From: Vibrio artabrorum
Lineage (GTDB): Bacteria > Pseudomonadota > Gammaproteobacteria > Enterobacterales > Vibrionaceae
Assembly (NCBI RefSeq): GCF_024347295.1
Contig: NZ_AP025458.1
Span: forward strand, 1,612,001-1,676,000
Reading direction: 5' to 3'
DNA length: 64,000 bases
Shown here: positions 45,580-57,109 of the stretch, piece by piece
Layout of the letters: each line of letters opens with the position of its first letter
Numbering within the stretch: the first letter of the stretch is position 1
Notes under the pieces: generated by a model
Databases searched by the model: none
What the model was told of the DNA's origin: nothing
What the model saw: only the letters and a program-made list of their open reading frames with translations
Translations under genes and position numbers: made by a program

Positions 45580-46173
45580 CTAACCTTCGAAATATAAAGA
45601 GTGATTTGACGGCTTCAAATGCAGCGGTAATCCAGCCGCAATCAAGGTCACTCGGTCGACAACGCGAGCTAATGCTTGGTTCATCCGCCCAGCGTTATCA
45701 ACGAACAAGCGGGACACTTTACCTAAAGGCACAACACCAAGCCCAACTTCGTTAGACACCATGAAGATTTGAGCGGAAGTGTGTTCAACACTGTCGACCA
45801 AGGCTTCAACTGCGGATTCCACTTGTGCGTTAGTCGCTTCTTCACCCAGTTCGAATATGATGTTATTGAGCCACAAGGTTAAGCAATCAATCAACACAAC
45901 ATCGTGTTCATTAAAAGTCAGGAGTTTGTTGGCTAAGTCAATCGGTACTTCGTGTTCAATCCAGCGTTGATCGCGTCGTTGTTGATGATGTGCAATTCGC
46001 TCACGCATTTCATTGTCCAAGTACGTCGCAGTCGCAATATAATGTAAACGTCCATCGGATAACCCCTTTAAAGCGTGAATCGCTTGCTGCTCCGCATAAC
46101 TGGACTTACCTGAACGCGCACCACCTAAAATCAGGTGATGGTTTAACGGGGTATTTGGATTGTTATTGGTCAT
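45580..46173 (-). CDS. cobU: Adenosylcobinamide kinase / guanylyltransferase
   Basis: 197 aa from the ATG at 46,173; the frame extends 18 codons upstream into cobS, but AAGGG before this ATG and the MTNN... start fit better. P-loop GGARSGKSSYAE, and the guanylylation His region HHQQRRDQRW. Activates cobinamide to GDP-cobinamide. Lies 25 bp after cobS. Confidence 0.93.
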   Translation of the reverse strand: MTNNNPNTPLNHHLILGGARSGKSSYAEQQAIHALKGLSDGRLHYIATATYLDNEMRERIAHHQQRRDQRWIEHEVPIDLANKLLTFNEHDVVLIDCLTLWLNNIIFELGEEATNAQVESAVEALVDSVEHTSAQIFMVSNEVGLGVVPLGKVSRLFVDNAGRMNQALARVVDRVTLIAAGLPLHLKPSNHSLYFEG

Positions 46174-46198
46174 GTTGGCCCTTAATGCAGTCGCGCCT

Positions 46199-47005
46199 TT
46201 ACAGTAAGCCGTTGTAAAAAGCGGCAATAAAAACGATGTAGATCAGCAGTTCCATCAACTGTTGAGCCGCACCCAAGCAATCGCCAGTAAAACCCCCAAT
46301 ACGTGCCATTAGCCACTTTTTGAAACCCACTCTAAAAAGGTAAGCCACTACCGACAGGACAAACGTAAACGCTAAACCAAACCAGAGGCTTGGCAATACC
46401 CCAACAATCATCAGAAAAACAAGCTCGTTTTTAGTTTGTTTATTGGCAAGTGGCTTACTTTTGCTCGTGTCCAAGTCACTGACATAAGGCATATCGTAAA
46501 TAAGCGAGGCTGCAATCGCACGGCTAAAGGTGTAACTGGTGACAATGACCATAAACAGCCCAGTCATGCTGATCAGTTCATTCAATAACACCCACTTACC
46601 GAGCAGTGCCATGATCAACGCAGACGCACCGTAAGTACCAATGCGACTGTCTTTCATGATGCTTAAACGGCGATCGAGAGTCATACCACCGCCGATGCCA
46701 TCGGCCATATCGGTTAAGCCATCTTCATGGAAAGCGCCGGTGAGCATCAAGCTAAAGCTCATCATCAAAAAAAGGGCTACCGTGCTCGGTAATGCCGCAT
46801 CAAGCAGTAAAAATACACCGCCACACAACACACCAAGCAACAAGCCAACTGTGGAAAAGTAACGGCCAGAACGATTCATACGCTCCGATGAGTAAGGGGT
46901 ATTTTTCGGCATAGGCAAACGAGAAAAAAAGCCCAGAGCCAAACAGAAAAGCGCCCATTGATAGATCATTCGATCTTTTAGTGATCGCTTTGATGCATCA
47001 CTCAT
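46199..47005 (-). CDS. cobS: Adenosylcobinamide-GDP ribazoletransferase (cobalamin synthase)
   Basis: 268 aa inner-membrane protein with several helices. HEDGLTDMADGIGGG is the diagnostic Asp-rich motif. Joins alpha-ribazole to cobinamide-GDP. Its ATG overlaps the cobT stop by 1 bp (ATGA-type coupling). Confidence 0.95.
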   Translation of the reverse strand: MSDASKRSLKDRMIYQWALFCLALGFFSRLPMPKNTPYSSERMNRSGRYFSTVGLLLGVLCGGVFLLLDAALPSTVALFLMMSFSLMLTGAFHEDGLTDMADGIGGGMTLDRRLSIMKDSRIGTYGASALIMALLGKWVLLNELISMTGLFMVIVTSYTFSRAIAASLIYDMPYVSDLDTSKSKPLANKQTKNELVFLMIVGVLPSLWFGLAFTFVLSVVAYLFRVGFKKWLMARIGGFTGDCLGAAQQLMELLIYIVFIAAFYNGLL

Positions 47006-48033
47006 TAAACCGTGACTCCCGCACTCTCAAAACTTGCCATGTTGTTGTAAAACTCGACGGCAGCACGAATAATCGGCATCGCGAGAGCAGCCCCGGTACC
47101 CTCACCTAATCTCAAACCGAGATCGAGCAATGGTTCAGCATCAAGGAGCTCTAATATTATTTTGTGTCCCGCCTCCTCAGAACGATGCGCAAAGATCATA
47201 TAGTCACGGCAATTTGGCTCGATTAAGGTGGCGACATACGCGGCAACAGACACTATAAAACCATCAACAAGAATTGGGGTTCTGTTTTGGTAAGCGCCAA
47301 GGAAACCACCAATCATTTGAACGATTTCGTACCCTCCAACTTGTGCAAGAACATCCCTAGGGTTTAGACCTTTGCAACGAGCGACGCCTTGTTCCACAAC
47401 CATTTTCTTACGCACAAATTGTGCGCTATTGATCCCCGTTCCTAACCCAACACATTCCTGTGCCGTGCGATTGGCTAATGCACTCAAAATCGCAGAGGCG
47501 CTACTGGTGTTACCGATGCCCATCTCACCAAACATGATGAGATTCGAGCCATTACGGATCATTTTGCTGACCAATGACTGGCCCAGTTCAATCCCAAGCT
47601 CTACCGTGTCCGGCATCATTGCCGCTTGGTGAGCAAAATTTTCAGTTCGAGTACCCAAACGCTGTGAAATCAGCATTGGGTTATCGGTCTCAACGGGCAA
47701 CAAAATCCCCGTATCGACGACCGTGATATCAATATCATTCACCGTACAGAAGCAATTAATGGCAGCGCCGCCCTGTAAGAAGTTCAACACCATTTGTTGA
47801 GTCACAGCACTTGGCGCAATACTCACGCCTTCATCAGCAATACCATGATCCCCTGCAAATATAATGATACTGGGTCTATTTAATTCAATATGCGCTACTG
47901 CGGTGTCTTGACCTTGGCTCTGAATTAAAGCCAGTTGGTGAGCGACCTTTTCCAATAGACCAAGTGCACCTAGCGGCTTAGTCTTTTGGTCTATACGGTG
48001 TTGGATGTACTGTGAATATTGGGTATCTAACAT
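47005..48033 (-). CDS. cobT: Nicotinate-nucleotide:dimethylbenzimidazole phosphoribosyltransferase
   Basis: 342 aa. Contains [26 protein letters not shown] and the late [14 protein letters not shown] with the catalytic Glu. Makes alpha-ribazole phosphate for the lower ligand of cobalamin. First gene of cobT-cobS-cobU-cobC; I see no cobalamin riboswitch upstream. Confidence 0.95.
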   Translation of the reverse strand: MLDTQYSQYIQHRIDQKTKPLGALGLLEKVAHQLALIQSQGQDTAVAHIELNRPSIIIFAGDHGIADEGVSIAPSAVTQQMVLNFLQGGAAINCFCTVNDIDITVVDTGILLPVETDNPMLISQRLGTRTENFAHQAAMMPDTVELGIELGQSLVSKMIRNGSNLIMFGEMGIGNTSSASAILSALANRTAQECVGLGTGINSAQFVRKKMVVEQGVARCKGLNPRDVLAQVGGYEIVQMIGGFLGAYQNRTPILVDGFIVSVAAYVATLIEPNCRDYMIFAHRSEEAGHKIILELLDAEPLLDLGLRLGEGTGAALAMPIIRAAVEFYNNMASFESAGVTV

Positions 48034-48430
48034 AATTTACGTACACTTAGTCATCAGAGACAATTGTGGATTCAGGTTGCATAAACTGAGTGCGTTGTAT
48101 TAGCACTTATGGCGATCACTAAAGGATAGATCTGAGAGGGCGCGCGAATATTGACGTTACAACTCCTAGCTCATCCTTGTCTATGTGAAGTTGAAATCAG
48201 TTTACGTGTTAACAAGAGACGTAGCTATGATTAAGTAACAGAAATTATCGAGAATGTTCGTAATTTAAACAGTTTAAACGCATTGGTTATTCAATCTGCA
48301 ACATGGTATAGCAAAAGTGATCGTCGGCTTCAGCCCATTTTATCCAACACGCATTTATCAACGTTCCATTCGCTTAAAATTCAAACTGTGCTTATATTAA
48401 ACAATCACTTGCACAAACATAAGAGTCGTT
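48034..48430. other. Intergenic region upstream of cobT and of the SDR-like gene
   Basis: About 400 bp between divergent genes, so it must hold both promoters. I checked it for the conserved cobalamin riboswitch core and do not see it. Confidence 0.5.
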
Positions 48431-49126
48431 ATGAATATTCTGGGTGACAAAACATCGGTCGTTGTGGCCGGTGCAACCGGATTGATCGGCCATCACGTCA
48501 TGACATTACTTATCGACGAGCCCGCAATCGAAAAAATCTATGCGTTATCTCGAAGACCGCTCGATTCACAATTTCACTCACATAAACTTACGACTCTTAT
48601 TCATAATGACCTACAAGTCACGAGCTGGGATGAGACAAAAACGCCCCCGACTCTCGGCATCATTTGTTTAGGCACAACGATGAAAAAGGCCGGTTCAAAA
48701 GAAGCGCTACGTAAAGTCGATGTCGAGTTAGTGACTCAAGTAGCCCAGTCTATGAAGCTTCTCGGAGTTCAAAGGTTGGCCGTCGTATCGAGTTTTGGCG
48801 CTTCACCCGCTTCCTACTCACACTACCTTCGCTGCAAAGGGCAAATGGAGCAAAACTTAAAACGCATTGGCTTCCAACAACTATTTATCGCTCGGCCGGG
48901 ACCGCTTATTGGTGAAAGAGAGGAACCAAGAGCCGATGAAAAATGCTTACAAAGGATCTTCCCTCTGTTCGCTCCACTGATGTTTGGTCAATTCAAAAAC
49001 CTACGCCCGATTCAATCTAAAGCGGTGGCGAGAGCCATATTATTCAAGTTATTCGAAAATAACTTCAGTCAGGTAGAAATTTACTCATCCACTGACATGC
49101 TCAATTTATTAGCAAAATACCACTAA
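48431..49126 (+). CDS. Atypical short-chain dehydrogenase, NAD(P)-binding (HTATIP2/YbjT-like)
   Basis: 231 aa with a Rossmann start (VVAGATGLIGHHVMTLL) and late FIARPGPLIGERE, as in NAD(P)-dependent epimerase-like proteins of the NmrA/HTATIP2 type. The catalytic Tyr/Lys pair is not clear, so it may be a sensor rather than an enzyme. Single gene. Confidence 0.82.
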   Translation: MNILGDKTSVVVAGATGLIGHHVMTLLIDEPAIEKIYALSRRPLDSQFHSHKLTTLIHNDLQVTSWDETKTPPTLGIICLGTTMKKAGSKEALRKVDVELVTQVAQSMKLLGVQRLAVVSSFGASPASYSHYLRCKGQMEQNLKRIGFQQLFIARPGPLIGEREEPRADEKCLQRIFPLFAPLMFGQFKNLRPIQSKAVARAILFKLFENNFSQVEIYSSTDMLNLLAKYH

Positions 49127-49311
49127 AAAGCTCACCGATTCATCACAATGTTGAAGATCCAACCATCCTACTGGGTAGATATGACGAATCGTTCTATTAA
49201 ATTACTTTTCCTTACTTTACGTTTTGTTACAGGTCGCTACTGTAGCTAACAGTATTTGCGCCCATATACCTATGCGCCCTATCGATTTAAAGAAATTCAT
49301 AAGGAAAACAA

Positions 49312-50685
49312 ATGTCATTTTCAGCTATCGCTGCCTTAGCGGTATTCACTGGTATCCTCTTTTTGCTCTACGGACAACAAAAAACAGGAAAAACACTATC
49401 TCGCCTTGTTTTATTAGGTTTAGTTTTCGGAAGCGCATTTGGCCTTGGCTTACAACTGTTATTCGGTGAAGGCAATCCGGTTATCAAAGAGATACTAGAA
49501 TGGGTAAACATTGCCGGTCGTGGTTACGTGGGCTTATTAAAAATGGTCATCATGCCATTAGTACTCGTTTCAATGATTGCAGCGGTTGTGAAGCTTGAAA
49601 AAGGCGGGTCATTGGGCAAAATTTCTGGTGTCACAATTGGCGTACTGCTGGCTACAACCGCGGTTTCAGCTATTGTTGGTATCACCGTAGCGCACACGTT
49701 CGGCTTATCTGCTGAAGGTTTGACGGAAGGCGCTCGTGAAACGGCTCGTATCGCAACGCTAGAGAGTCGTATTGGCAGCGTCGCTGATTTAACGATTCCA
49801 CAAATGCTGGTTAGCTTCATTCCAACCAACCCATTTGCAGACCTAACAGGATCTCGTTCGACTTCTATTATTGCCGTCGTTATCTTCGGCGTACTGACGG
49901 GTATCGCGGCTCGTAAAGTCATGATGGAGAAAGAAGAACTAGAATCGCCAATCCGCACATTCGTTGACGCCGCTCAATCCATCGTAATGCGCTTAGTTAA
50001 GATGATCATGGCATTAACGCCATACGGCATCGCAGCTTTGATGGCGAAGGTCGTTGCAACATCAAGTGCCTCTGACATTTTGAGCTTACTCGGTTTTATC
50101 GTCGCGTCTTACGTGGCTATTCTTATCATGTTTGCTGTGCACGGTATTTTGGTCTCTTTTGTTGGTGTGAGCCCAAAAGAGTATTTCCAGAAGATCTGGC
50201 CGGTACTGACGTTCGCTTTCACATCGCGCAATTCTGCGGCAACGATTCCATTGAACGTTGAAGCTCAGATCACGAAGCTTAATGTGCCACCGGCAATCGC
50301 AAACCTATCTGCCTCTTTTGGTGCGACGATTGGCCAAAATGGTTGTGCAGGTATCTACCCTGCGATGCTAGCAGTAATGGTTGCGCCAACGGTCGGCATC
50401 AACCCTATGGATATCAACTTCATTCTGTCGCTTGTCGCCATTATAACGGTAAGCTCATTCGGTATCGCTGGTGTGGGTGGTGGTGCAACCTTTGCTGCAC
50501 TTATCGTACTTCCTTCAATGGGTTTGCCGGTAACCATTGCAGCACTGCTTATCTCGATCGAACCTCTTATTGATATGGCACGTACGGCGCTTAACGTATC
50601 GGGCGCAATGACAGCAGGCACTATCACTAGCCGTCTGCTCGAGAAAAAAGACAAGCAAGCAGAATTGGAACCAACGAATACATAA
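49312..50685 (+). CDS. tcyP: L-cystine symporter, TcyP/YdjN type
   Basis: 457 aa, eight or more membrane helices, dicarboxylate/amino acid:cation symporter family. FTSRNSAATIPLNVEA and the substrate-site segment SIEPLIDMARTALNVSG fit the TcyP subgroup rather than GltP. Imports L-cystine with protons or sodium. Terminator follows. Confidence 0.88.
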   Translation: MSFSAIAALAVFTGILFLLYGQQKTGKTLSRLVLLGLVFGSAFGLGLQLLFGEGNPVIKEILEWVNIAGRGYVGLLKMVIMPLVLVSMIAAVVKLEKGGSLGKISGVTIGVLLATTAVSAIVGITVAHTFGLSAEGLTEGARETARIATLESRIGSVADLTIPQMLVSFIPTNPFADLTGSRSTSIIAVVIFGVLTGIAARKVMMEKEELESPIRTFVDAAQSIVMRLVKMIMALTPYGIAALMAKVVATSSASDILSLLGFIVASYVAILIMFAVHGILVSFVGVSPKEYFQKIWPVLTFAFTSRNSAATIPLNVEAQITKLNVPPAIANLSASFGATIGQNGCAGIYPAMLAVMVAPTVGINPMDINFILSLVAIITVSSFGIAGVGGGATFAALIVLPSMGLPVTIAALLISIEPLIDMARTALNVSGAMTAGTITSRLLEKKDKQAELEPTNT

Positions 50686-50726
50686 CTCGATATCAAGGCA
50701 TGTTGTTAGGTTAGTTTCACTCCATT

Positions 50727-50763
50727 AAAAAGCCCTGATGTATCAAACATCAGGGCTTTTTTA
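50727..50763 (+). terminator. Terminator of tcyP
   Basis: Stem AAAAGCCCTGATGT/ACATCAGGGCTTTT, 5-nt loop, T6. Bidirectional in form; the next gene is on the opposite strand. Confidence 0.88.
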
Positions 50764-50844
50764 CGTTTCGTCGTTATTGATAAATGGTGAATTAAGATCA
50801 GGCTGGTTTAGCCGCTATTTCACTTAAAACAACAGTGTCAAACG

Positions 50845-51366
50845 TTACCACATTAAATCATCTGGAATGACGAAGTCTTTATACGGGTCATCCTCGTCGA
50901 CTTCGTCCGAGCTTGATGTCTGAGTATCCACAATAGATTCTTCATCTCGCATTGCGATCTTATTCGCTACCGAAGTAGGGATAACAACATAGCTTTCGCC
51001 TTGACGAGCAATACTTAAGAGACCGTTACTGAGTTGCTTTTGAGTCAGCTCTTCTACGTACAGGTATTTCACCAAAGTACCGTCGGTGAAGTTGTATTTT
51101 ATCTCACCATTTTTCTGCTCGAGCTTGTTCATTTCAATCAATTGCTTCACCTGAGCTTTAATCTCTTTACTCAGCTGCTGTTCTTTCAATTGTTGGTTTA
51201 ACTCTTTATCTTTCGCTTGCTGCGCCAATTTAGCTTCTTCAGCTGCCGCTTTTGCTTCACGAGACTGAACGCGAGATTTTTTAGAGCCTTTCTTCGCCTT
51301 CTTTAATTTTTTTTCATTTACCAAGCCAGCTTTAAGCATCTGCTCTTGGAGTGTTAACTTTGCCAT
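50845..51366 (-). CDS. DUF2058 (YaiL-like) nucleoid-associated protein
   Basis: 173 aa, N terminus MAKLTLQEQMLKAGLVNEKK then a basic Lys/Arg-rich linker and long coiled coil, and a C-terminal VIPTSVANKIAMRDEES; fits DUF2058/YaiL, described as a nucleoid or ribosome-associated protein. Start has AAGG upstream. Confidence 0.88.
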   Translation of the reverse strand: MAKLTLQEQMLKAGLVNEKKLKKAKKGSKKSRVQSREAKAAAEEAKLAQQAKDKELNQQLKEQQLSKEIKAQVKQLIEMNKLEQKNGEIKYNFTDGTLVKYLYVEELTQKQLSNGLLSIARQGESYVVIPTSVANKIAMRDEESIVDTQTSSSDEVDEDDPYKDFVIPDDLMW

Positions 51367-51969
51367 GACTTTCCCAGTTAAGGATTAAAAACGCCTCTAT
51401 CATACCTGCTTTTCAGGTTTCTGTTTACTGAACAAGAGTAAATTACTGAACTATCATCAAATCAGCTTAGATAGTTCCAAACCGCTCGAATGCTTTTAAT
51501 ACTTCGCCACATCATCCATTTCTGAGTAGCCGACAAACGAATATATCGATAGATACTGGCTACTAATCGGTTCTTATCATTTGTCTCAATCGGGTCAGCA
51601 CTTTCAACCAGCAACGCTCACATCAAGTTACAGCGTCACCATATCAAATACCTCTTTTATCTGGTGACGATTCCAGTGTAGAAAAGAATACTCAAAGCGT
51701 TGTAAAACAGCACTTACCTTGAGGGATACATAGACAGTGAGACTTTCATTTCAATCTAATCAAATTCATCAATAACAGGTGGAATTTGCTAAGAAGTAAC
51801 CAATCTCAGATTCAAAACCCTACTTGCCGTCTCAATCGAGTAGGATTGCACCGTTTTCCTGCAATTTATTTAGGATCTGGGTTGCACGCCTACCGCATAC
51901 TGTCAGATACTGAACAAAACCAACTTTCAGCTACAGTAAGCGCTCCCCGCCTGCTGTTCAGGACATTCT
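51367..51969. other. Long gap upstream of sbcB
   Basis: About 600 bp with no convincing frame, RNA gene or repeat. A plus-strand frame that crosses into sbcB (51,786-52,085) is a shadow. Probably holds the two divergent promoters. Confidence 0.5.
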
Positions 51970-53394
51970 ATGAGTTTAGACAATCAGCCAACCTACTTCT
52001 TTTTCGACTACGAAACATGGGGCGTAAGCCCAGCGAAAGATCGCCCAAGTCAGTTCGCAGGTGTTCGTACCGATCAAGATTTTAATATTATCGGAGAGCC
52101 TCTGGTTATCTATTGCCAACCTCCTGCTGATTATCTGCCTGCACCTGAAGCCGCATTAATTACTCGCATCACACCACAAAAAGCCCTGTCCCAAGGCTTA
52201 CCTGAACCTGAATTCATCGCCAAAATTCATGCTGAACTTGCTAAGCCCAATACCACCAGCCTTGGCTACAATAGCATTCGTTTCGATGACGAAGTCACAC
52301 GATATACCTGTTATCGTAATTTTATCGACCCGTACGCATGGAGCTGGCAGAACGGTAACTCTCGTTGGGATCTACTGGACGTGATGCGCGCCGTCCACGC
52401 ACTTCGCCCTGAAGGCATTGTCTGGCCAGAGAACGAAGACGGTTACCCAAGTTTCAAACTGGAAGACCTATCAAAGGCCAATGACATTGAACACGAAAAC
52501 GCGCACGATGCGATGGCCGATGTTATTGCGACTATCGAGTTAGCGAAAAAGTTGAAAGCGGCACAGCCGAAAATGTTTGACTACCTATACAACATGCGCC
52601 ACAAGCGTAAGCTGAATGAGTTAGTCGACATTGTAAACATGACGCCTCTAATGCACGTTTCAGGCATGTTCGGTCGTGATTGCCACTACACGAGCTGGGT
52701 GGTGCCTATGGCGTGGCACCCAACCAATCAAAATGCGGTTATCGTGGTTGACTTGGCTAAAGACCCTAGCCCATTGCTTGAGCTTGATTCCGATGCCCTG
52801 CGTGAAAGGCTCTATACAAAGCGCAGTGAGCTATCAGAAAACGAGCTTCCAGTTCCGATCAAACTTGTACACTTGAACAAGTGTCCAATTCTTGCACCAG
52901 CAAAAACCCTGACGGCTGAAAATGCCGCAACTATCGGTATTGATCGACAACAGTGTCTCAATAACCTAGCACTATTACGTGAACACCCTGAAATTCGCGA
53001 AAAGCTGATCGGTTTGTATTCACAAGAACGTGTATACGAGAAAAGTGACGACGTCGACACCCATCTGTATGACGGCTTCTTTTCACCCGCCGATAAAACC
53101 GCAATGAACATCATTCGTGAAACCGACCCAAATAACTTATCAGCGTTAGACATCACTTTTGGCGACGAACGTATTAAACCGTTACTGTTCCGTTACCGTG
53201 CTCGACACTTCCCATGGACACTTGATGAGCAGGAGCAATTGAAGTGGGCAAACCATTGTCGTGAGTTTTACGAAAGTCGCTTGGAAGAGTACATGTTAAA
53301 CCTAGAGAATCTCGCACACGAACATGAGAGCGACGAAAAAAAGATGGCGATCTTGAAGGCGGTTTATCAATACGTAGAAAACTTAGCCAGCTAA
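51970..53394 (+). CDS. sbcB: Exodeoxyribonuclease I
   Basis: 474 aa. DEDD exonuclease with D13 and E15 in FFDYETWG, the later Asp in [10 protein letters not shown] and [18 protein letters not shown]. Length and SH3-like/C-terminal regions are normal. Degrades single-stranded DNA 3' to 5', and works in mismatch repair and recombination. Confidence 0.97.
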   Translation: MSLDNQPTYFFFDYETWGVSPAKDRPSQFAGVRTDQDFNIIGEPLVIYCQPPADYLPAPEAALITRITPQKALSQGLPEPEFIAKIHAELAKPNTTSLGYNSIRFDDEVTRYTCYRNFIDPYAWSWQNGNSRWDLLDVMRAVHALRPEGIVWPENEDGYPSFKLEDLSKANDIEHENAHDAMADVIATIELAKKLKAAQPKMFDYLYNMRHKRKLNELVDIVNMTPLMHVSGMFGRDCHYTSWVVPMAWHPTNQNAVIVVDLAKDPSPLLELDSDALRERLYTKRSELSENELPVPIKLVHLNKCPILAPAKTLTAENAATIGIDRQQCLNNLALLREHPEIREKLIGLYSQERVYEKSDDVDTHLYDGFFSPADKTAMNIIRETDPNNLSALDITFGDERIKPLLFRYRARHFPWTLDEQEQLKWANHCREFYESRLEEYMLNLENLAHEHESDEKKMAILKAVYQYVENLAS

Positions 53395-53419
53395 TTCCAC
53401 TATCAAGAGATGTTACACT

Positions 53420-53791
53420 TTGAAAGAACGTTTAATCCAACTCGTCTACTGCTTGATCTCCTTTGCTTTGATCCTAGGCGCCCTCACAGCAGGTAACGCG
53501 TTACAACACCTGTTAGACACCGCTATCCCGGGCAGTATTTTTGGCATGTTAATTTTATTTGCTGTCATGGTGATTGGTATTGTTCCTGCACACTGGGTAC
53601 AACCCGGTGCTAGCTTGATCATTCGCTTTATGATTTTATTATTTGTTCCGATCAGTGTCGGGTTGATGGAGCACTTTGACGAACTTATCGCAAATGCATT
53701 GCCCATCTTAGCCAGTGCCGTGGGGGGGACGCTGATCGTCTTGGTTTCTTTATCATGGTTCTTAGACCGCTTGCTTTCGAGAGGTCAATAA
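53420..53791 (+). CDS. yohJ: CidA/LrgA-family holin-like protein (YohJ)
   Basis: 123 aa, TTG start (AAGAGA site), four membrane helices, [19 protein letters not shown] pattern. Partner of the LrgB-type gene, which starts 2 bp after its stop. Thought to affect murein hydrolase activity or metabolite export. Confidence 0.9.
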   Translation: MKERLIQLVYCLISFALILGALTAGNALQHLLDTAIPGSIFGMLILFAVMVIGIVPAHWVQPGASLIIRFMILLFVPISVGLMEHFDELIANALPILASAVGGTLIVLVSLSWFLDRLLSRGQ

Positions 53792-53793
53792 TC

Positions 53794-54471
53794 ATGTGGA
53801 TCCTACTGACCATCGTGGTGTTTCTATTTGCTCGCTGGATAAGCCAGAAAGTGAACTCGCCACTGTGTAACCCATTGCTGATCAGCATTGGGGTTATTAT
53901 TCCTATTCTGCTGTTTTTCAAAATCCCCTTTGAAACTTATTATGCGGACAACACTTGGATTACCTACATGCTTCAACCTGCGGTCGTTGCACTTGCTTAC
54001 CCGCTCTACGAGCAACTGCCGCAAATCCGCACTAACTGGCGTATCATCACCTTAGCTTGCACACTTGGCAGCGTAATGTCGATGATCACAGCAGCCTTGA
54101 TCGCCGTCGCTTTTAAAGCCGATTTGAGCTTAATCGCAAGTTTACTCGGTAAGTCAGTCACCACACCTATCGCTATGGAAGTCTCCAGTCATTTAGGGGG
54201 CGAAGCCGCGATTGCCGCAATTCTGGTGCTTATTGTGGGTCTGTTTGGGGCCATTTTCGCTTACCCTATTTATAACCTAATCGGTATTAAGAGTCCGATA
54301 GCACGAGGGTTAACCATGGGCACAGTATCGCATGCTCTAGGAACCGCAACCTGTGCAGAAAAGAACCCACAAGATGCGGCTTTTAGCTCTCTCGCGTTAG
54401 TACTTTGTGGTGTTATAACCTCGATTATCGCGCCGAGCATATTTGCTATCGTCGTTTGGCTCTACGCGTAA
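53794..54471 (+). CDS. yohK: LrgB-family membrane protein (YohK)
   Basis: 225 aa from the ATG right after the yohJ stop; a longer frame back into yohJ is not needed. Multiple helices, LGKSVTTPIAMEVSSHLGG and SHALGTATCAEKNPQDAAFSS are LrgB signatures. Acts with YohJ in the inner membrane. Confidence 0.92.
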   Translation: MWILLTIVVFLFARWISQKVNSPLCNPLLISIGVIIPILLFFKIPFETYYADNTWITYMLQPAVVALAYPLYEQLPQIRTNWRIITLACTLGSVMSMITAALIAVAFKADLSLIASLLGKSVTTPIAMEVSSHLGGEAAIAAILVLIVGLFGAIFAYPIYNLIGIKSPIARGLTMGTVSHALGTATCAEKNPQDAAFSSLALVLCGVITSIIAPSIFAIVVWLYA

Positions 54472-54769
54472 TCCGATGGGCTGGCATATTCATTTTTAAT
54501 CTCTCGAAAGCCCAACAAAACGCTGATGACATAACATCTACTTGGGCTTATTCTCGGCACTCACCTAATCATGCCAAGCGATTGGGCTCAAATTTGAGTC
54601 AATAAATGCGATAGGCATGGTCATATTGGTCTTTGCAATCGATTTCATCTGTGACCTCACTCTAATTATGCAATAGAATGTAACAACAAGATCGCAATAG
54701 TGACTTGAATCACGGATTATTCTTGAGTATTGCATAAACTTAAAGCCTAAGGTTAATTAAGGATTCAAC

Positions 54770-55657
54770 ATGAACAGTCGTATTACCATGGCGCTGGAAA
54801 GTGCTCCAGCATCAATTAGGACACTTTTGAGTGACATCGTATTTTCAGATAGCTTCGATGCAACGTTATCTTCAGAGCAATTTGCTGATTTACTGCAAGC
54901 CAGCGGTTTAACTGATAACGAGTTACGTGTTGCACTGCTTCCTTTTGCCGCCGCTTATTCTTACGCACCGCTCTCCGAGTTTTATGTTGGCGCTATCGTA
55001 CGTGGTTTGTCTGGGACTTTGTATTTTGGGGCAAACCTTGAAGTCGCCGGCGCTCAGTTAAGCCAAACTGTGCATGCAGAACAGTCAGCGATTAGCCACG
55101 CTTGGATGAAAGGTGAAGAAGGTATTTCCGACATCACGATTAACTTCAGCCCTTGTGGTCACTGTCGCCAATTCATGAATGAACTTACGACAGCAAAAGA
55201 GCTTCAAATTCAGCTTCCACAACGCACTGAAATGTCTCTACAAGACTATCTGCCGGATTCATTTGGCCCCGCTGATTTAGGCATTACAGAAGGCTTGATG
55301 ACGAAATTAGATCACCAATACACATCCGCAGAGACGAGCCCAATTATTGTGAGCGCACTTGCCGCCTTAAACCGCAGCCACGCCCCTTACACTAAGAACC
55401 TAAGTGGCGTTTCATTACAGCTGGCAACGGGTGAAATCTTTACGGGTGCGTACGCTGAAAACGCCGCCTTCAACCCTAGCCTTCCGCCATTACAAGTTGC
55501 ACTCGTTCAACTTAGACTGGCTGGCTTCGATTTTGAGCAAATCGAAAACGCAGCCTTGGTTGAAATCGCTGACGGAAACATCAGTCACTTAGCAGAGACT
55601 CAGTCGACATTGGAAGCGATTAACCCTGACATTCCAGTGAGTTACTTAGCAATTTAA
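54770..55657 (+). CDS. cdd: Cytidine deaminase
   Basis: 295 aa, E. coli-type dimeric enzyme with a catalytic N-terminal domain and an inactive C-terminal copy. H102 and E104 in [10 protein letters not shown]129 and C132 in SPCGHCRQF match the E. coli residue numbers exactly. Deaminates cytidine to uridine. Confidence 0.97.
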   Translation: MNSRITMALESAPASIRTLLSDIVFSDSFDATLSSEQFADLLQASGLTDNELRVALLPFAAAYSYAPLSEFYVGAIVRGLSGTLYFGANLEVAGAQLSQTVHAEQSAISHAWMKGEEGISDITINFSPCGHCRQFMNELTTAKELQIQLPQRTEMSLQDYLPDSFGPADLGITEGLMTKLDHQYTSAETSPIIVSALAALNRSHAPYTKNLSGVSLQLATGEIFTGAYAENAAFNPSLPPLQVALVQLRLAGFDFEQIENAALVEIADGNISHLAETQSTLEAINPDIPVSYLAI

Positions 55658-55681
55658 GCACATTCCATTAACAAAACACGC

Positions 55682-55715
55682 AAAAAAGCAGCCCATATTA
55701 TTAGGCTGCTTTTTT
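55682..55715 (+). terminator. Terminator of cdd
   Basis: Stem AAAAAAGCAGCC/GGCTGCTTTTTT with a 10-nt loop. Confidence 0.88.
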
Positions 55716-55741
55716 TATACTTCTAATTCATACCACAGACC

Positions 55742-55757
55742 GCGCAAACGTTTGCTT
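55742..55757. promoter_or_regulatory. PurR operator
   Basis: GCGCAAACGTTTGCTT, two mismatches or fewer to the consensus ACGCAAACGTTTGCGT, 68 bp before purT. Implies repression by PurR when purines are plentiful. Confidence 0.85.
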
Positions 55758-55824
55758 TTATCGGTCAAATAAGTATGATCACACCGTTTTCAATCACTCG
55801 TTTAAAAGATCGGAAGGAATGTCT

Positions 55825-57000
55825 ATGTTTGGTACCGCTATTCGTGAAAATGCTACTCGTGTACTTCTATTAGGTTCAGGCGAACTCGGCAAAGAAGTCG
55901 CTATTGAGTGCCAACGTTTAGGTTTGGAAGTGATTGCATGTGACCGTTATGAAGACGCACCCGCTATGCAAGTGGCGCATCGCAGTCATGTGTTCGATAT
56001 GTTAGACGCTGATGCGTTAGAAGCCATTATTGAGCTCGAAAAACCCGATTACGTAGTACCAGAAATCGAAGCGATTGCCACCGGTAAACTCGTGGAGCTT
56101 GAAGCAAAAGGATTGAATGTCGTTCCAACAGCGAACGCGACGAAACTGACGATGAACCGCGAAGGCATTCGTCGCCTAGCCGCAGAAACGTTAGAGTTGA
56201 GCACATCTCCGTACCGTTTTGCTGACACCTTTGAAGATTTCGCCGCTGCGGTCGAATTTGTGGGCATGCCTTGTGTCGTGAAACCCGTGATGAGCTCTTC
56301 AGGCAAAGGCCAAAGCGTCATCAAAACAGAAGAAGATATTCAAAAGTCTTGGGATTACGCGCAAGATGGTGGTCGCACTGGCGCGGGTCGTGTCATCGTT
56401 GAAGGCTTTATCGACTTTGATTACGAAATCACACTATTAACCGTTCGAGCAGTAGACGGCATTCATTTCTGTGCGCCTATCGGCCACCGCCAAGAAGACG
56501 GTGACTACCGCGAGTCATGGCAGCCACAAATCATGTCAGACAACGCTTTAAAAGCAGCGCAATACACCGCAGGGCAAGTGGTTAACGCACTAGGCGGTTA
56601 CGGTATCTTTGGTGTGGAACTGTTTGTTAAAGGTGATCATGTCATTTTCAATGAAGTGTCCCCTCGCCCACACGATACCGGTTTAGTAACCTTGATGTCT
56701 CAAGACTCATCTGAATTTGCGCTGCATGTACGCGCATTTACGGGTATGCCAATTAAATCCATCACGCAATACGGCCCGTGTGCATCAGCGGTTATTCTGG
56801 GTCAAGGCACATCAACAAACATCCGCTTTGAAGGGCTTGCAGAAGCGCTAGATGCACCACAAACGCAAGTTCGTCTATTTGGTAAGCCAGACATTGATGG
56901 TCGCCGTCGCCTTGGTGTCGCGTTAACTCGCCGTAATAGCACAGAGACCGCGATTGAAGATGCAATTGAAAGCGCTTCAAAAGTAAAAGTCATTTACTGA
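55825..57000 (+). CDS. purT: Formate-dependent phosphoribosylglycinamide formyltransferase (GAR transformylase 2)
   Basis: 391 aa from the second ATG, correctly spaced from GGAAGGA. ATP-grasp enzyme: [43 protein letters not shown]. Uses formate and ATP to formylate GAR in purine synthesis. Confidence 0.97.
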   Translation: MFGTAIRENATRVLLLGSGELGKEVAIECQRLGLEVIACDRYEDAPAMQVAHRSHVFDMLDADALEAIIELEKPDYVVPEIEAIATGKLVELEAKGLNVVPTANATKLTMNREGIRRLAAETLELSTSPYRFADTFEDFAAAVEFVGMPCVVKPVMSSSGKGQSVIKTEEDIQKSWDYAQDGGRTGAGRVIVEGFIDFDYEITLLTVRAVDGIHFCAPIGHRQEDGDYRESWQPQIMSDNALKAAQYTAGQVVNALGGYGIFGVELFVKGDHVIFNEVSPRPHDTGLVTLMSQDSSEFALHVRAFTGMPIKSITQYGPCASAVILGQGTSTNIRFEGLAEALDAPQTQVRLFGKPDIDGRRRLGVALTRRNSTETAIEDAIESASKVKVIY

Positions 57001-57044
57001 TGGTGTCTCTATCTGAGCCATACAGCCTTCACCTCTGAACAATA

Positions 57045-57073
57045 AAAATACGGGCTATTTAGCCCGTATTTTT
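57045..57073. terminator. Terminator of purT
   Basis: Stem AAAATACGGGCT/AGCCCGTATTTT with an ATTT loop; between convergent genes. Confidence 0.88.
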
Positions 57074-57109
57074 GTCTTTTATCTTGTCATCGAATTCAGC
57101 AAGCTAAAC

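Noticed and set aside
48034..48430. Cobalamin riboswitch upstream of cobT
   Set aside because: The conserved B12-box sequence is not present on the relevant strand.
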